Positions 5,907 to 15,077 of a stretch of 33,894 nucleotides of DNA are shown here, piece by piece. The notes under the pieces are model-generated. The model was not told where the DNA came from. It searched no databases and was given only the letters and a program-made list of their open reading frames with translations. Source of the DNA: an uncultured Alistipes sp. (GTDB taxonomy: Bacteria > Bacteroidota > Bacteroidia > Bacteroidales > Rikenellaceae); the NCBI GenBank assembly GCA_900769745.1, contig CAAGHX010000232.1:1-33894 (forward strand), given 5' to 3'. A program made the position numbers and the translations under genes. Each line of letters starts with the position of its first letter. Position 1 is the first letter of the stretch.

Positions 5907-8900
5907 TTACTGCTCATTGCCAATCTCAACGACTGTGTCGGGACCATCTACATCTATTGCGTCGGTTTCGTTCTCAGCCTGCTCACGCTCGGCCTCCAGC
6001 TGGGCATCACGTTCGGCACGCTTACGCTTACTCATAAATCGCTCCTTGATGCGGCGCTTCAAATCAGTCCAATTGTTAAAATCCTCACGGTAGTAGATAC
6101 CCACACCTGTCTCCTGCAAACCCTGGTTCTCATCAAATCGGTCGATGGTCTGCGTAAAGCCCTTGAGCTTGAGGTTACCCGCCTGGTCTATCAGCCAAGT
6201 GAGGTAGGCCTCGCCCATAAAGTTCGACATATTGCTATTGGCCGCCATACGGGTATCGACCAGATAGTTACCCTCGACCTCCAGCAGCAGACGGTTGTTC
6301 ACCAAGCTCTTCGAGAAGCCGAAGTCAATCTCATCGCTGGTAAGCTCCGAGCGAGGACGATAGCGCAAGATGATGTTATAATCGTCGCTCGAGAGCCAGT
6401 TACTCAACTGGTTCGACAGAAGCTCAAAGCCTGTGGTTGCTGACGCCGAAGCACCAATACCCGAGGTGGTCGATGTGTCGGAGTAGAACGAACCACTCAC
6501 CAGCAGATACATAAACTGAGTGGCTATCGACTGCTGGTTGTTGAGCAGGTTGGCCACAGCGTTCTGAATCTCGGAGTCGGCTGTTGGCACCTTGATATCG
6601 AACAACACGGTTGGGTTGGTGAGGCGCTCGGTGAGGTTGATGATACACTCAACGGGCACGGCTCGTGTAACGTTGTCGAGCGTTGTCGACGAGAGCAGAG
6701 GCTGCAACGACGACTTGAGCTTATAGACCGCATTGATATTGAGGCGTGCGTCCAATGGGTCACCTGTCCACTGGATTGTAGAGCCACTCTCGATGATGAA
6801 TCGTTTGTTGATGATGTTCTGCAGCGTGAACAGATAGCTACCCTCGGTGATGGTGTAGTCGCCATACATATCGAAGATATTGCTATTGGGCACTATTCGC
6901 ATATTGAACGTACCCTCACCTCGGCCCTTGATAATATCGCCAACGGTTGGGTCGATGACCAGCTGCACCTCGGCATTAGGCTTGGCTGTAAGCTCTACGT
7001 TCACACTCAAATCGCTGCTCGACGAAGCGGTGCGGTTGTTACGACGGTCGAAGGCCATCTTCTTACGCAGAAGCTCGTAGTTGCCCGTAGAGTCGGGACG
7101 CATACCTGGACGCTCGAAGACTACAAAGTCGGCATTCGACACATCGGTCTTACCCGAAAGTGGCATAAAGAACTGTGAGTTACCCTCGGTAGTACCCACA
7201 AGATTGAGGTTTGTGCCCTTCTTGCTACCGCTCACTGTGGCCACACCCGAAGCATAGACCTTACCGTAGAAGTAGTCGTTGTCCTGCATAGTGGTATTAA
7301 GCACCAGCATATTTTTTGGCACCACACGCAGGTCGTAGGCGATGTTAGAAAGGTGCTGCAAGCTGATATCCATCGACATCAGACCGCTATTATTCTCGGG
7401 ATCGTAGGCCTTGACGTTCGTAGCCAGGAAGTGGTTATCCTTTACCTGAATCTTGGCACGTGGAACGGTGTAGCGAACCTTCGTGTAGTCAATCATTGTC
7501 GAGAGGTCCTTCACATCGACACTACCGTTGAGCTTCGCCTGGCGGCCCTGGCCCATAATCTCGAGCTGGGCATTGGCCATACCCTTAGTACCCGAAATAA
7601 TATCGACAAGTATTGGGTCGAGCATAGCCGCAGGGATATTATCGAAGCGGCCCTCAGCATAATAACGCTTGCTTGCAGGGGCGTAGTATCCACGCACGAT
7701 GCTGTCGCGCGTATTGCGGTTGATAACCCTTATTCGAGCACGCTGCTGGTTGAAGTCCCAACGCGAATCCAGGCAGAGCGGAGCCACAGGTGTGGTGTTG
7801 ACCTTCATACTATCGATGTCGATGTCGGCCGTAAGCTCACCCCTATTAAGTGCTGCCTTAAGATGTGCCTCGCCATTACCCACACCCGTTACGGTGTAAC
7901 CCAATCGGCTGGCAAATCCCATAAATGGCGCTATGCTAAAGTCCTTCAAACGGAGGCTGAGCGAATCCTCGCTGTGGCGTGACATCACACCCTCGAGCAG
8001 AAGCTCCTGCTCGTCGCTATTGATTCTGAAGCGCTCCACCTCGATGCGGGCTGTATCGATCTGAATACGGCTTGATGCAATCTTCCAATCACGACCACGG
8101 CTGGTGATTGTGGCTGGGAGAACATTCACACCCACTCGGCGCTGCTGCGTTGTGGCATCGTTGAAGATGTTGGCATACACACTCACCACACCCGACAAGT
8201 CGCCCACCGTATCGCGGAAACCGGTTGTGAGCAACACTCTATCGTTCTTCGCACCACCCATCACCGAGAGCTGAGGCAGGTGGAATGTACTCATATAGAA
8301 ATCCTCGGCCCGGAGATACATAGCAAGCGAGTCGCCCTGATTCGTGAGGTTCATATTGAGCTTCGTAGCCAGCATATTTCTGCGCTCCAAGTAATCGGAC
8401 TCTGCACGCAGAGCGATTTGGTTGGTGGCGGGGTTCATCGTGAAGTTGAGCGTCGAGCCCTTAGCCAGCTGCAAGCCATCGGAGATAGCATCGAGCAGAG
8501 GGTCGATATCCTTAACCTTGACAGAGAGGGCCGAATAACCCTTATCCTCATTCACAGCCAGGGTCTGCTCATCGTCGGCCAAGCCTGGCAGATACTTACA
8601 CATTGCGGTTTTGATGTATCGCACCAAGTCGTTGTAGCTTGTCAAGCTTGTGAAGTTGGCATCGGCAAAGTCTGATGTGAACGTCAGCGAACGTTGCTCG
8701 CCACGGCTGCGGGCCGAGAGGTTCACAGCTCCCGTACGCAGGGTGTCGGCATTGTAATAGTAGCGGGCACCATCAATCGCCACCGAGCCATTCATATCGT
8801 CGAGCGTACGACCTACGGCATACAAATCGGCATTAAATGCCACCTGCGACACCGAGTCGCGCTTATTGAGATTCATTGCGTGCAAGTCGGCATCGTTGAC

Positions 8901-10520
8901 CGTAAGGTGGAAGTCATACGTTGGGCTTGCGGTGTTCAAATCGGCCACACCCGTTACGAGCATACGCAGCGGCTCGCAGTCGCTTCGCACCGAGCCTGAA
9001 AAACTCTTATTAACCAGTCGGCCATCGACATCAATCTGCTCATAGAGGCAATCGTTGAGTTCGATAGCTCCCACTCTACCTGCCAAACGTCCCGAGATAC
9101 TCTTTGCGGTTGTGGCTCCATAGAAGCTGACATAGGCCGTAGCTCTACCCATAAAGTCATTGCCAAGAATCGAGCCCAAATTCAGATGGCGAACATCTGC
9201 CGTAGCTATGAGAGTCGAGGCTGGAAGTCTCCCTCGCTTCTTATCCTCGGCTACCTGTTCCTTATCGCGTGCTACGGGTTCACGTGTGGCTGTAAGAGCT
9301 ATATTACCAGCCTCGGTTGTGAGTGATACATTTGAGTCGAATGCTTTGAAACCACCATTAAAAGTTCCACCGCAGATTATTTCGCCCGCAGCATTAACCA
9401 TCGAGAGCACCTTTGCTGGCAACAACTCGCGACCAGTAATACTATTCAAGACCATCGACATATCGGCCTGGTTGGTTACAAGACGTGACACATTGAGCGC
9501 CATTGTAGCACGCTGCACATTGGGCAGACCCCTCAATCGCACATCGCCACTGAGCTGGCTGCGCTGGCCAAACTCTGCTCTCTTCACACTAACCTTCATA
9601 TCGGCCACAGTACCGTTCACCGATGCGTCGATATTGTGAGCCTCGAGCAACCAAGGCAGAAGGTTTGGCGCAAAGTGTGCAATATCGTTTGTCGAGACGT
9701 AAGAGTCGTAGACATCGCCCTTCATCGTTACGTTGTGGATAAAATCCTTATACGCAAGCCAATCCTTGCCCTGCAAGACAAACGAGCGAAGGCGGATATC
9801 AGACTCCTCGGCTGTAACGTTCACATCACGCAGGTCAATCACGCCCTTATCCACGAGGAAGTGGCCCGTAAGGTTGTCGATTGTAAATCCGCAATGCTCA
9901 CGAGTTGTAAAGTTGCGGATGTGGCCACCCACCTTGCCACCCTGCAAATAAAAGTCATCGACCAAAGCCGAGATTTTCTCGAGGTGCATATCGTGGTAGT
10001 CGATACCGTACGATGGCTCGCGATGCTCACGCTGCTCAATGATGAGGTTGAAATCCTCAATCTTCACATCGCTAATCTTGAGCGCAAACTCGCTCTGAGG
10101 CTTATCCTCTCGCTTCTTGAAGGCGCGATTGACAACCTCTTTGATGTTAATCACACCATTGGGGGTCTCTCTGAGGTTGAGCACACCACGCTCCACCGAG
10201 CCGTTGCGCAACGAGATGCCATTGGCTCCCTCAATACGTGAAAGGTAGATTTTCAGTTTATCGACATAGAGCAGGGTATCCTGCTGGTAATCCTCTACAT
10301 AGAAACCCTCGACACGCAGCGTACCCAGAACGCCTACGCGGATTTTATCAATCGAGACGGTGGTCTCTATTTTCTTCGACAAATAGGCGGTTGCCTTGTC
10401 GACCAAATAGTTCTGAACCGAGGGTAAATCGACGAGCAAAGTGAGCACAATAGGGCAAAATATCAGAAACAAAATGGTAACTGATAGTGCGTTTAATAAT
10501 ATTTTCGTAACTTTGCGCAT
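5907..10520 (-). CDS. tamB: TamB/YtfN-family envelope protein (DUF490)
   Basis: A very long (1537-residue) periplasm-spanning protein of the AsmA/TamB superfamily, thought to form a hydrophobic groove for outer-membrane assembly or lipid transport. An N-terminal membrane anchor (LLNALSVTILFLIFCPIVL) precedes long beta-strand-rich repeats. The C-terminal TamB domain spans roughly residues 1100-1480, including GDIIKGRGEGTFNMRI, YTITEGSYLFTLQNI and ARLNINAVYKL. The extreme C-terminus is charged and Glu-rich. An ATG at 10535 is also in frame, but the -7 box at 10544-10551 would place the transcript start only about two bases before it, so the second ATG (10520) is preferred. It is divergent from tsaD. 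No TamA/BamA-type barrel gene is adjacent. Confidence 0.92.
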   Translation of the reverse strand: MRKVTKILLNALSVTILFLIFCPIVLTLLVDLPSVQNYLVDKATAYLSKKIETTVSIDKIRVGVLGTLRVEGFYVEDYQQDTLLYVDKLKIYLSRIEGANGISLRNGSVERGVLNLRETPNGVINIKEVVNRAFKKREDKPQSEFALKISDVKIEDFNLIIEQREHREPSYGIDYHDMHLEKISALVDDFYLQGGKVGGHIRNFTTREHCGFTIDNLTGHFLVDKGVIDLRDVNVTAEESDIRLRSFVLQGKDWLAYKDFIHNVTMKGDVYDSYVSTNDIAHFAPNLLPWLLEAHNIDASVNGTVADMKVSVKRAEFGQRSQLSGDVRLRGLPNVQRATMALNVSRLVTNQADMSMVLNSITGRELLPAKVLSMVNAAGEIICGGTFNGGFKAFDSNVSLTTEAGNIALTATREPVARDKEQVAEDKKRGRLPASTLIATADVRHLNLGSILGNDFMGRATAYVSFYGATTAKSISGRLAGRVGAIELNDCLYEQIDVDGRLVNKSFSGSVRSDCEPLRMLVTGVADLNTASPTYDFHLTVNDADLHAMNLNKRDSVSQVAFNADLYAVGRTLDDMNGSVAIDGARYYYNADTLRTGAVNLSARSRGEQRSLTFTSDFADANFTSLTSYNDLVRYIKTAMCKYLPGLADDEQTLAVNEDKGYSALSVKVKDIDPLLDAISDGLQLAKGSTLNFTMNPATNQIALRAESDYLERRNMLATKLNMNLTNQGDSLAMYLRAEDFYMSTFHLPQLSVMGGAKNDRVLLTTGFRDTVGDLSGVVSVYANIFNDATTQQRRVGVNVLPATITSRGRDWKIASSRIQIDTARIEVERFRINSDEQELLLEGVMSRHSEDSLSLRLKDFSIAPFMGFASRLGYTVTGVGNGEAHLKAALNRGELTADIDIDSMKVNTTPVAPLCLDSRWDFNQQRARIRVINRNTRDSIVRGYYAPASKRYYAEGRFDNIPAAMLDPILVDIISGTKGMANAQLEIMGQGRQAKLNGSVDVKDLSTMIDYTKVRYTVPRAKIQVKDNHFLATNVKAYDPENNSGLMSMDISLQHLSNIAYDLRVVPKNMLVLNTTMQDNDYFYGKVYASGVATVSGSKKGTNLNLVGTTEGNSQFFMPLSGKTDVSNADFVVFERPGMRPDSTGNYELLRKKMAFDRRNNRTASSSSDLSVNVELTAKPNAEVQLVIDPTVGDIIKGRGEGTFNMRIVPNSNIFDMYGDYTITEGSYLFTLQNIINKRFIIESGSTIQWTGDPLDARLNINAVYKLKSSLQPLLSSTTLDNVTRAVPVECIINLTERLTNPTVLFDIKVPTADSEIQNAVANLLNNQQSIATQFMYLLVSGSFYSDTSTTSGIGASASATTGFELLSNQLSNWLSSDDYNIILRYRPRSELTSDEIDFGFSKSLVNNRLLLEVEGNYLVDTRMAANSNMSNFMGEAYLTWLIDQAGNLKLKGFTQTIDRFDENQGLQETGVGIYYREDFNNWTDLKRRIKERFMSKRKRAERDAQLEAEREQAENETDAIDVDGPDTVVEIGNEQ

Positions 10521-10543
10521 CTTGACTACGGTCATAAAACTTA

Positions 10544-10551
10544 CAAAAGTA
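10544..10551 (-). promoter_or_regulatory. -7 box of tamB
   Basis: TACTTTTG on the minus strand, an exact TAnnTTTG match. No good TTTG is seen 19-21 bases upstream, so the -33 part is weak. Transcription would begin near 10537, which decides between the two candidate tamB starts. Confidence 0.55.
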
Positions 10552-10590
10552 ATTATTTTTCTATTAAAAATAGAAAAAACCCGCTAAAAA

Positions 10591-11619
10591 ATGGATATAA
10601 CCATACTCGGAATCGAATCATCGTGTGACGACACATCGGCTGCCGTCATACAAAACACCACTCTTTTGTCGAATGTAATAGCCTCACAGGCTGTTCACGT
10701 CAAGTATGGCGGTGTGATACCCGAGCTTGCTTCGCGAGCTCATCAGCAGAACATCATTCCTGTCGTCGATACTGCCCTCAAGGAGGCTGGCATCACAGTT
10801 GACAAGATTGATGCCATAGCCTTTACGCGTGGTCCAGGTCTGCTCGGTTCGCTTTTGGTGGGTACATCATTCGCCAAGGGTTTGTCGATTGCGAACAATA
10901 TCCCGATGGTGGAGGTTAACCATTTGCAGGGTCACATACTATCGCATTTTATCGACCTGCCGGATAGAGAGATGCCACACCCTTCATTTCCATTTCTCTG
11001 CCTGCTCGTAAGTGGCGGACACACTCAAATTGTGAAGGTCTCTTCACCGCTGGAGATGGAGATTATCGGCACAACCATCGACGATGCTGCCGGCGAGGCC
11101 TTTGACAAGTGCGCCAAAGTGATGGGACTCCCCTACCCCGGAGGTCCTGTTATCGACCGCTTGGCAAAGGAGGGCAACCCAAAGGCATTCTCGTTCTCGA
11201 AGCCACACGTCAAGGGCGAGTTCGACTACTCGTTCTCGGGTCTGAAGACCTCGTTCCTCTACACTCTGCGTGACAAGGTGGCCGAGGATCCCGACTTTGT
11301 GGAGAAGAACAAAGCCGACCTATGCGCATCGTTGCAGCACACGATAATCGACATCCTGCTCGACAAACTTATCAAGGCTACAAAGGCCCTGGGTATCAAA
11401 GATGTAGCCATTGCGGGTGGCGTGTCGGCCAACTCTGGTTTGAGAGAGGCTGTGGCCGAGGCTGGACGTCGCAGAGGCTGGCGAACATTCATCCCTGAGT
11501 TTAAGTTTACGACCGACAACGCGGCTATGATTGCCATCTCGGGATACTACCGCTACAACCAGGGAATGATTAGCGGACTCGACGTCGCCCCCGTTGCTCG
11601 ATTGGAGGAGATTTTGTAG
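10591..11619 (+). CDS. tsaD: tRNA threonylcarbamoyladenosine transferase TsaD
   Basis: TsaD transfers the threonylcarbamoyl group from TC-AMP to A37 of ANN-decoding tRNAs, together with TsaB and TsaE. The 342-residue protein has the family length and starts MDITILGIESSCDDTSAAV. The metal-binding histidines lie in HLQGH (H111, H115). ASKHA-fold nucleotide-binding blocks include LVSGGHTQIV, IDDAAGEAFDK and AIAGGVSANSGLR. The ATG lies 55 bases from the 10535 alternative tamB start, so the two genes share a short divergent control region. A terminator follows 27 bases after the stop. Essential in most bacteria. Confidence 0.97.
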   Translation: MDITILGIESSCDDTSAAVIQNTTLLSNVIASQAVHVKYGGVIPELASRAHQQNIIPVVDTALKEAGITVDKIDAIAFTRGPGLLGSLLVGTSFAKGLSIANNIPMVEVNHLQGHILSHFIDLPDREMPHPSFPFLCLLVSGGHTQIVKVSSPLEMEIIGTTIDDAAGEAFDKCAKVMGLPYPGGPVIDRLAKEGNPKAFSFSKPHVKGEFDYSFSGLKTSFLYTLRDKVAEDPDFVEKNKADLCASLQHTIIDILLDKLIKATKALGIKDVAIAGGVSANSGLREAVAEAGRRRGWRTFIPEFKFTTDNAAMIAISGYYRYNQGMISGLDVAPVARLEEIL

Positions 11620-11646
11620 AAAATAACGCTTACAAACCCACTTTTT

Positions 11647-11679
11647 AATACTCGACCCATCACGGGCCGAGTATTTTTT
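11647..11679 (+). terminator. Terminator of tsaD
   Basis: Outer stem AATACTCG (11647-11654) / CGAGTATT (11668-11675), inner CCC/GGG extension, then a run of T to 11679. Confidence 0.9.
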
Positions 11680-11754
11680 ACCACAAATAGCCGCATTACA
11701 ACCCAAAAATAGGACTATTCATCACCCTTGCAACACATTTTATCACTGTTTTCA

Positions 11755-11762
11755 TACTTTTG
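11755..11762 (+). promoter_or_regulatory. -7 box of the flavin oxidoreductase gene
   Basis: TACTTTTG matches TAnnTTTG exactly. The start point would be near 11769, giving a leader of about 42 bases before the ATG at 11811. The -33 region has only a partial match (TTGC near 11728). Confidence 0.5.
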
Positions 11763-11810
11763 CTCCGATTATCAGATTTTCTATAATCGAACAAGCAAAT
11801 AATAGCATAT

Positions 11811-12899
11811 ATGAAAGCATTGAAAATTGGAGACCTCCTGGCGAAAGTACCCATCGTGCAGGGAGGTATGGGCGTAGGCATCTCGTTGTCGGGACTCGCC
11901 TCAGCCGTAGCCAATGCTGGTGGTGTGGGTGTAATCTCTGCCGCCGGATTGGGTGTCATTTATAAAGAGCTGGCCTCAACATTCGACGAGGCCTGCATCC
12001 TTGGTCTTAGAGAAGAGCTTCGCAAGGCTCGCCAGAAGACTCAGGGCATCATTGGAGTAAACATTATGGTCGCCCTCACAAACTTTGCCGACTTGGTGAA
12101 GACCTCTATCGAGGAGAAGGCCGATGTTATCTTCTCGGGCGCTGGACTTCCACTCAACTTGCCATCATTCCTCAATAGCGACTCAACCACAAAGCTCGTG
12201 CCTATCGTTTCGTCGGCTCGCGCATTGAAGGTCATCTGCCGCCGCTGGCTCGGCGAGTACAACTACTTGCCCGACGCAGTGGTTGTCGAGGGTCCAAAGG
12301 CTGGTGGTCACTTGGGTTACAGCCACGAGCAGCTCGACGACGAGAACTTCTCACTCGAGAAGACTGTGCCCGAGGTTGTTGCTGCCGTAAAGGAGCTCGA
12401 GCAGCAGTATGGCAAGCAGATTCCAGTAATCGCAGGAGGGGGAATCTACTCAGGTGAGGATATTTACGACATTATGGCACTTGGTGCCGACGCAGCGCAG
12501 ATGGGTACGCGCTTTGTCACCACCGAGGAGTGCGACGCATCGGAGACATTCAAGCAGTGTTACATCGACGCAAAGCAGGAGGATATCGAGATTATCCAAA
12601 GCCCTGTGGGTATGCCTGGACGTGCTCTCCACAACAACTTCTTGCAGAAGGTGAAGGAGGGTTTGAAGCAGCCTAAGGCTTGCCCATTCAACTGCATCAA
12701 AACTTGCGACATCTCGAAGTCGCCATACTGCATTATGCTGGCTCTATACAACGCCTATCGAGGCAAGATGGAGAACGGTTACGCATTCTGCGGCTCGAAC
12801 GCTTGGCGTTGCGATAAAATCGTAAGTGTCAACGAGTTGATGGAGTCACTCAAAGCTGAATACGAGGCTAAAGCACAGCTTGTAGCGGCCAACGCATAA
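11811..12899 (+). CDS. Nitronate monooxygenase-like FMN protein
   Basis: A 362-residue TIM-barrel flavoprotein of the 2-nitropropane dioxygenase / nitronate monooxygenase family, which also contains FabK-type enoyl-ACP reductases. Visible blocks: the N-terminal FMN-loop motif PIVQGGMGVGISLSGLA, GVNIMVAL, KAGGHLGYSHE (the region of the family's conserved histidine), PVIAGGGIYSGEDI (phosphate binding), and ALGADAAQMGTRFVTTEEC. The C-terminus carries a cysteine-rich extension (ACPFNCIKTCDISKSPYC), seen in anaerobe members and possibly metal- or cluster-binding. No fatty-acid genes adjoin, so FabK is unlikely. The gene stands alone between two terminators. The true substrate is unknown. Confidence 0.85.
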   Translation: MKALKIGDLLAKVPIVQGGMGVGISLSGLASAVANAGGVGVISAAGLGVIYKELASTFDEACILGLREELRKARQKTQGIIGVNIMVALTNFADLVKTSIEEKADVIFSGAGLPLNLPSFLNSDSTTKLVPIVSSARALKVICRRWLGEYNYLPDAVVVEGPKAGGHLGYSHEQLDDENFSLEKTVPEVVAAVKELEQQYGKQIPVIAGGGIYSGEDIYDIMALGADAAQMGTRFVTTEECDASETFKQCYIDAKQEDIEIIQSPVGMPGRALHNNFLQKVKEGLKQPKACPFNCIKTCDISKSPYCIMLALYNAYRGKMENGYAFCGSNAWRCDKIVSVNELMESLKAEYEAKAQLVAANA

Positions 12900-12917
12900 C
12901 AGTATTCTGACAATAAA

Positions 12918-12957
12918 AAAACGGAGAGTTTCACTTTTCGAACGCTCCGTTTTTTTT
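12918..12957. terminator. Bidirectional terminator between convergent genes
   Basis: AAAACGGAG (12918-12926) pairs with CTCCGTTTT (12945-12953), with an inner GTT/AAC extension. Flanking A and T runs on both sides let it work for the rightward flavoprotein gene and the leftward radical SAM gene. Confidence 0.9.
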
Positions 12958-12972
12958 ATAACTCAGCTGCGA

Positions 12973-13863
12973 CTATCCTCGCAGTTTCAGACCGGCAAAA
13001 ATAGTGTCGGGCTTGAATGAGAACACTGATGCCATTTCGCCAGACATACAGAATCCACACTGGTCGCATTTATCGGTTCCGTTGCCAACACACAGGCCAC
13101 GACTACCATCAGGATAGATAAAATTGGTAACCCAGCATCTCTTCTTAAACTTATTGGTTTTCATGAGTTTAAGCCCCGACTTAGAGTTCATAATCGGATA
13201 ACCCTTGCGCTTATACTCGATAACCTTGTCGATAATCTCGGCACGTCTCTTCATATCAAGAGCAAGATACTCTGTACCTTCAAATGGCGTGTGGAAGTTG
13301 ATGGAGATCATCTCGATAGCAGGATTATTTTTCGCGTACTCGATAGTATCCTCCACAGCCGTGTGGTTAAGCGTATTGACAACCATATTTACGCTAAGAT
13401 GCTTATGGCCACACTCGGCAATATTCTTTTCAAGCTTGGCAAAGGTTCCCTCACCTCGCACCTCCTCGTGATAGCCACCCACACCATCGAGACTCACCCA
13501 AATAGAGTCGGCCACGCTACCCTTGAATGGGAGCTGGGCGTTTGTGGTGATGGTACAAGAGAAGAATCCAATCTCCTTTGCGAGGGCAATCAAGTCATTA
13601 ATTCGCTTGTCGCCATCGCGCCAAATGGTAACCTCGCCACCCTCGAAATCAACGAATCGTGAGCCGAGGTCGTAGGAGTACTGAAGATGCTCGCGCACCT
13701 GCTCGTATGTCATATTATGAGGGTTTTTAAGCTCATACACCGAGCAATGCTTGCACCTCAAATTACATATATCCGATATGAAAAGCACAGTCTGCAACGG
13801 CGCACGTCTACCAAAGAATCGAGCCCTTACGAACCACTGAGCCAAATAGAATAACTTTCTCAT
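12973..13863 (-). CDS. Radical SAM enzyme paired with a UbiA prenyltransferase
   Basis: A 296-residue radical SAM protein. The 4Fe-4S/SAM motif is CNLRCKHC (C33, C37, C40), followed by a SAM-contact segment FVDFEGGEVTIW where the GGE motif is clear. A second cysteine group at the C-terminus (RCWV, LCVG and KCDQCGFC, roughly residues 240-275) suggests an auxiliary cluster or metal site like that of SPASM-type or HpnH-type enzymes. A basic N-terminus could hold it at the membrane. It lies 12 bases after the prenyltransferase gene in the same direction, so they act together. The reaction is unknown; modification of a prenylated or lipid product is an inference from context. Confidence 0.8.
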   Translation of the reverse strand: MRKLFYLAQWFVRARFFGRRAPLQTVLFISDICNLRCKHCSVYELKNPHNMTYEQVREHLQYSYDLGSRFVDFEGGEVTIWRDGDKRINDLIALAKEIGFFSCTITTNAQLPFKGSVADSIWVSLDGVGGYHEEVRGEGTFAKLEKNIAECGHKHLSVNMVVNTLNHTAVEDTIEYAKNNPAIEMISINFHTPFEGTEYLALDMKRRAEIIDKVIEYKRKGYPIMNSKSGLKLMKTNKFKKRCWVTNFIYPDGSRGLCVGNGTDKCDQCGFCMSGEMASVFSFKPDTIFAGLKLRG

Positions 13864-13875
13864 ATTATAGTGAAA

Positions 13876-14868
13876 TTATCCAAAAATAAGGTTTACAATA
13901 ATCAATATCAAGCAGAAGTTGGTCACGATGTTTCTCGCTGTAAGCCAGCGCAATAGAAACCAATCGATACCCGCAGCCTTATACTTCTCGAAATCGCCCA
14001 TTGGGCCCATCCAACACTTTGGCTCGAAGTCCACCTGCTTATGCTCTACAAAGTCATTGAGCGATCGGACCAACCACAACGATACAGGAAGAACTATAAA
14101 TACTGCGAGGTAAACTGGGTGCATATCGCCCTGAATCACACCTGCGGCAACCATCAGATATGGCACGGTGTTTATCAACCCCGAGAGGATGATTTGACCC
14201 TTGGCTGAGCCCATAAGGTGAGCCATAGTCTTTTTACCCATCTTTTTGTCGGGCTCGGCATCCAAGACAGAGTGCGAATATACGATATTGGTTACAAGAA
14301 GTCCCACGGCTATCGAGAGCCACACAATCTTCCAGTCGAGTGCTCCCGTGATGGCGTAATACACGCCAGTCATCAACAGTGGACCAAACATCACGAATAT
14401 AACCAACTCGCCAAGTCCACGAAAACCGAGTTTCAACGGCTTACCCGAGTACGAAACACCTATAACCAATGCGGCTGCCATCCAGCCCAAAATCATCCAA
14501 CCGCGCACTGCAATAACCACAACGCCCATCAACGCCGCAACACCCAAAAAGGCCGCCACTGCACCAAGAAGCTGTTTATGTGTGGCCTGTCCCGAGGTGA
14601 GATAAGGATATTTAACCATTCTACCTCTAAAGCCCTCGTTAGCAACTTTTTGTCGTGCCTCGGCAGAACCCTCTAAATAGTCAAACCAATCATCCATAAG
14701 GTTCATTCCCAGGTGGAGAAACATTACGCCAACAATAGAGGCAACTGCGGCGATTACCGAAAATTCGCCATTTCCCACACTCAACGCCACGGCTGTAAGC
14801 GCTGGCAGCATACTCTGCGGAAGCGAGATGGGGCGTGCATTATTAAACCAAAATTTAAATTTACTCAT
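13876..14868 (-). CDS. UbiA-superfamily prenyltransferase
   Basis: A 330-residue polytopic membrane protein of the UbiA family, whose members attach prenyl chains to aromatic or other acceptors. The N-terminal RPISLPQS resembles MenA. The first Asp-rich motif is NLMDDWFDYLEG (N56, D59, D60, D63), with D in place of the usual N of ND; the second is SVLDAEPDKKMGKKT. About eight or nine membrane helices follow from the hydrophobic profile. It leads a two-gene operon with a radical SAM enzyme. A MenA role is possible, but no men genes are nearby, so a lipid- or quinone-tailoring role is equally open. Confidence 0.82.
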   Translation of the reverse strand: MSKFKFWFNNARPISLPQSMLPALTAVALSVGNGEFSVIAAVASIVGVMFLHLGMNLMDDWFDYLEGSAEARQKVANEGFRGRMVKYPYLTSGQATHKQLLGAVAAFLGVAALMGVVVIAVRGWMILGWMAAALVIGVSYSGKPLKLGFRGLGELVIFVMFGPLLMTGVYYAITGALDWKIVWLSIAVGLLVTNIVYSHSVLDAEPDKKMGKKTMAHLMGSAKGQIILSGLINTVPYLMVAAGVIQGDMHPVYLAVFIVLPVSLWLVRSLNDFVEHKQVDFEPKCWMGPMGDFEKYKAAGIDWFLLRWLTARNIVTNFCLILIIVNLIFG

Positions 14869-14910
14869 ATTAATATCTTTTTAGAGTATAAAGTTACAAA
14901 AAATTATCGG

Positions 14911-14941
14911 CAAATGTAAGGATATCGCAAAAATAATCAAT
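14911..14941 (-). promoter_or_regulatory. Promoter of the prenyltransferase-radical SAM pair
   Basis: On the minus strand, TACATTTG (14918 to 14911) is an exact TAnnTTTG box. ATTG lies 19 bases upstream (14941 to 14938) as an imperfect -33 element. Leader length to the ATG at 14868 is about 37 bases. Confidence 0.55.
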
Positions 14942-15042
14942 CCATTAGGTGTGATTACGAAATAGAGTCCACCACCCCATTATGTGCGCAATAATATCAA
15001 TCCTCGCTCGTTATTGGAGAGATAGTATTCAATATTTTTTCG

Positions 15043-15050
15043 TACATTTG
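15043..15050 (+). promoter_or_regulatory. -7 box of the TlpA-like gene
   Basis: TACATTTG, an exact TAnnTTTG match, 27 bases before the chosen ATG at 15078. It argues against starting the protein at 14982, which would lie upstream of the promoter. Confidence 0.6.
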
Positions 15051-15077
15051 CATAGGCCAACAAAATCAAGAATTAAA

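Noticed and set aside
7353..7982. Several 60-209-codon plus-strand frames across 6880-10241
   Set aside because: All are antisense to tamB, with no promoter box, signal peptide or family resemblance.
11811..12899. Calling the flavoprotein FabK
   Set aside because: No fatty-acid synthesis genes adjoin and the cysteine-rich tail is not typical of FabK, so the broader family name is used.
13876..14868. Calling the UbiA-family protein MenA
   Set aside because: The RPxSLPxS start fits MenA, but the Asp motif differs and no menaquinone genes are near, so only the superfamily is given.
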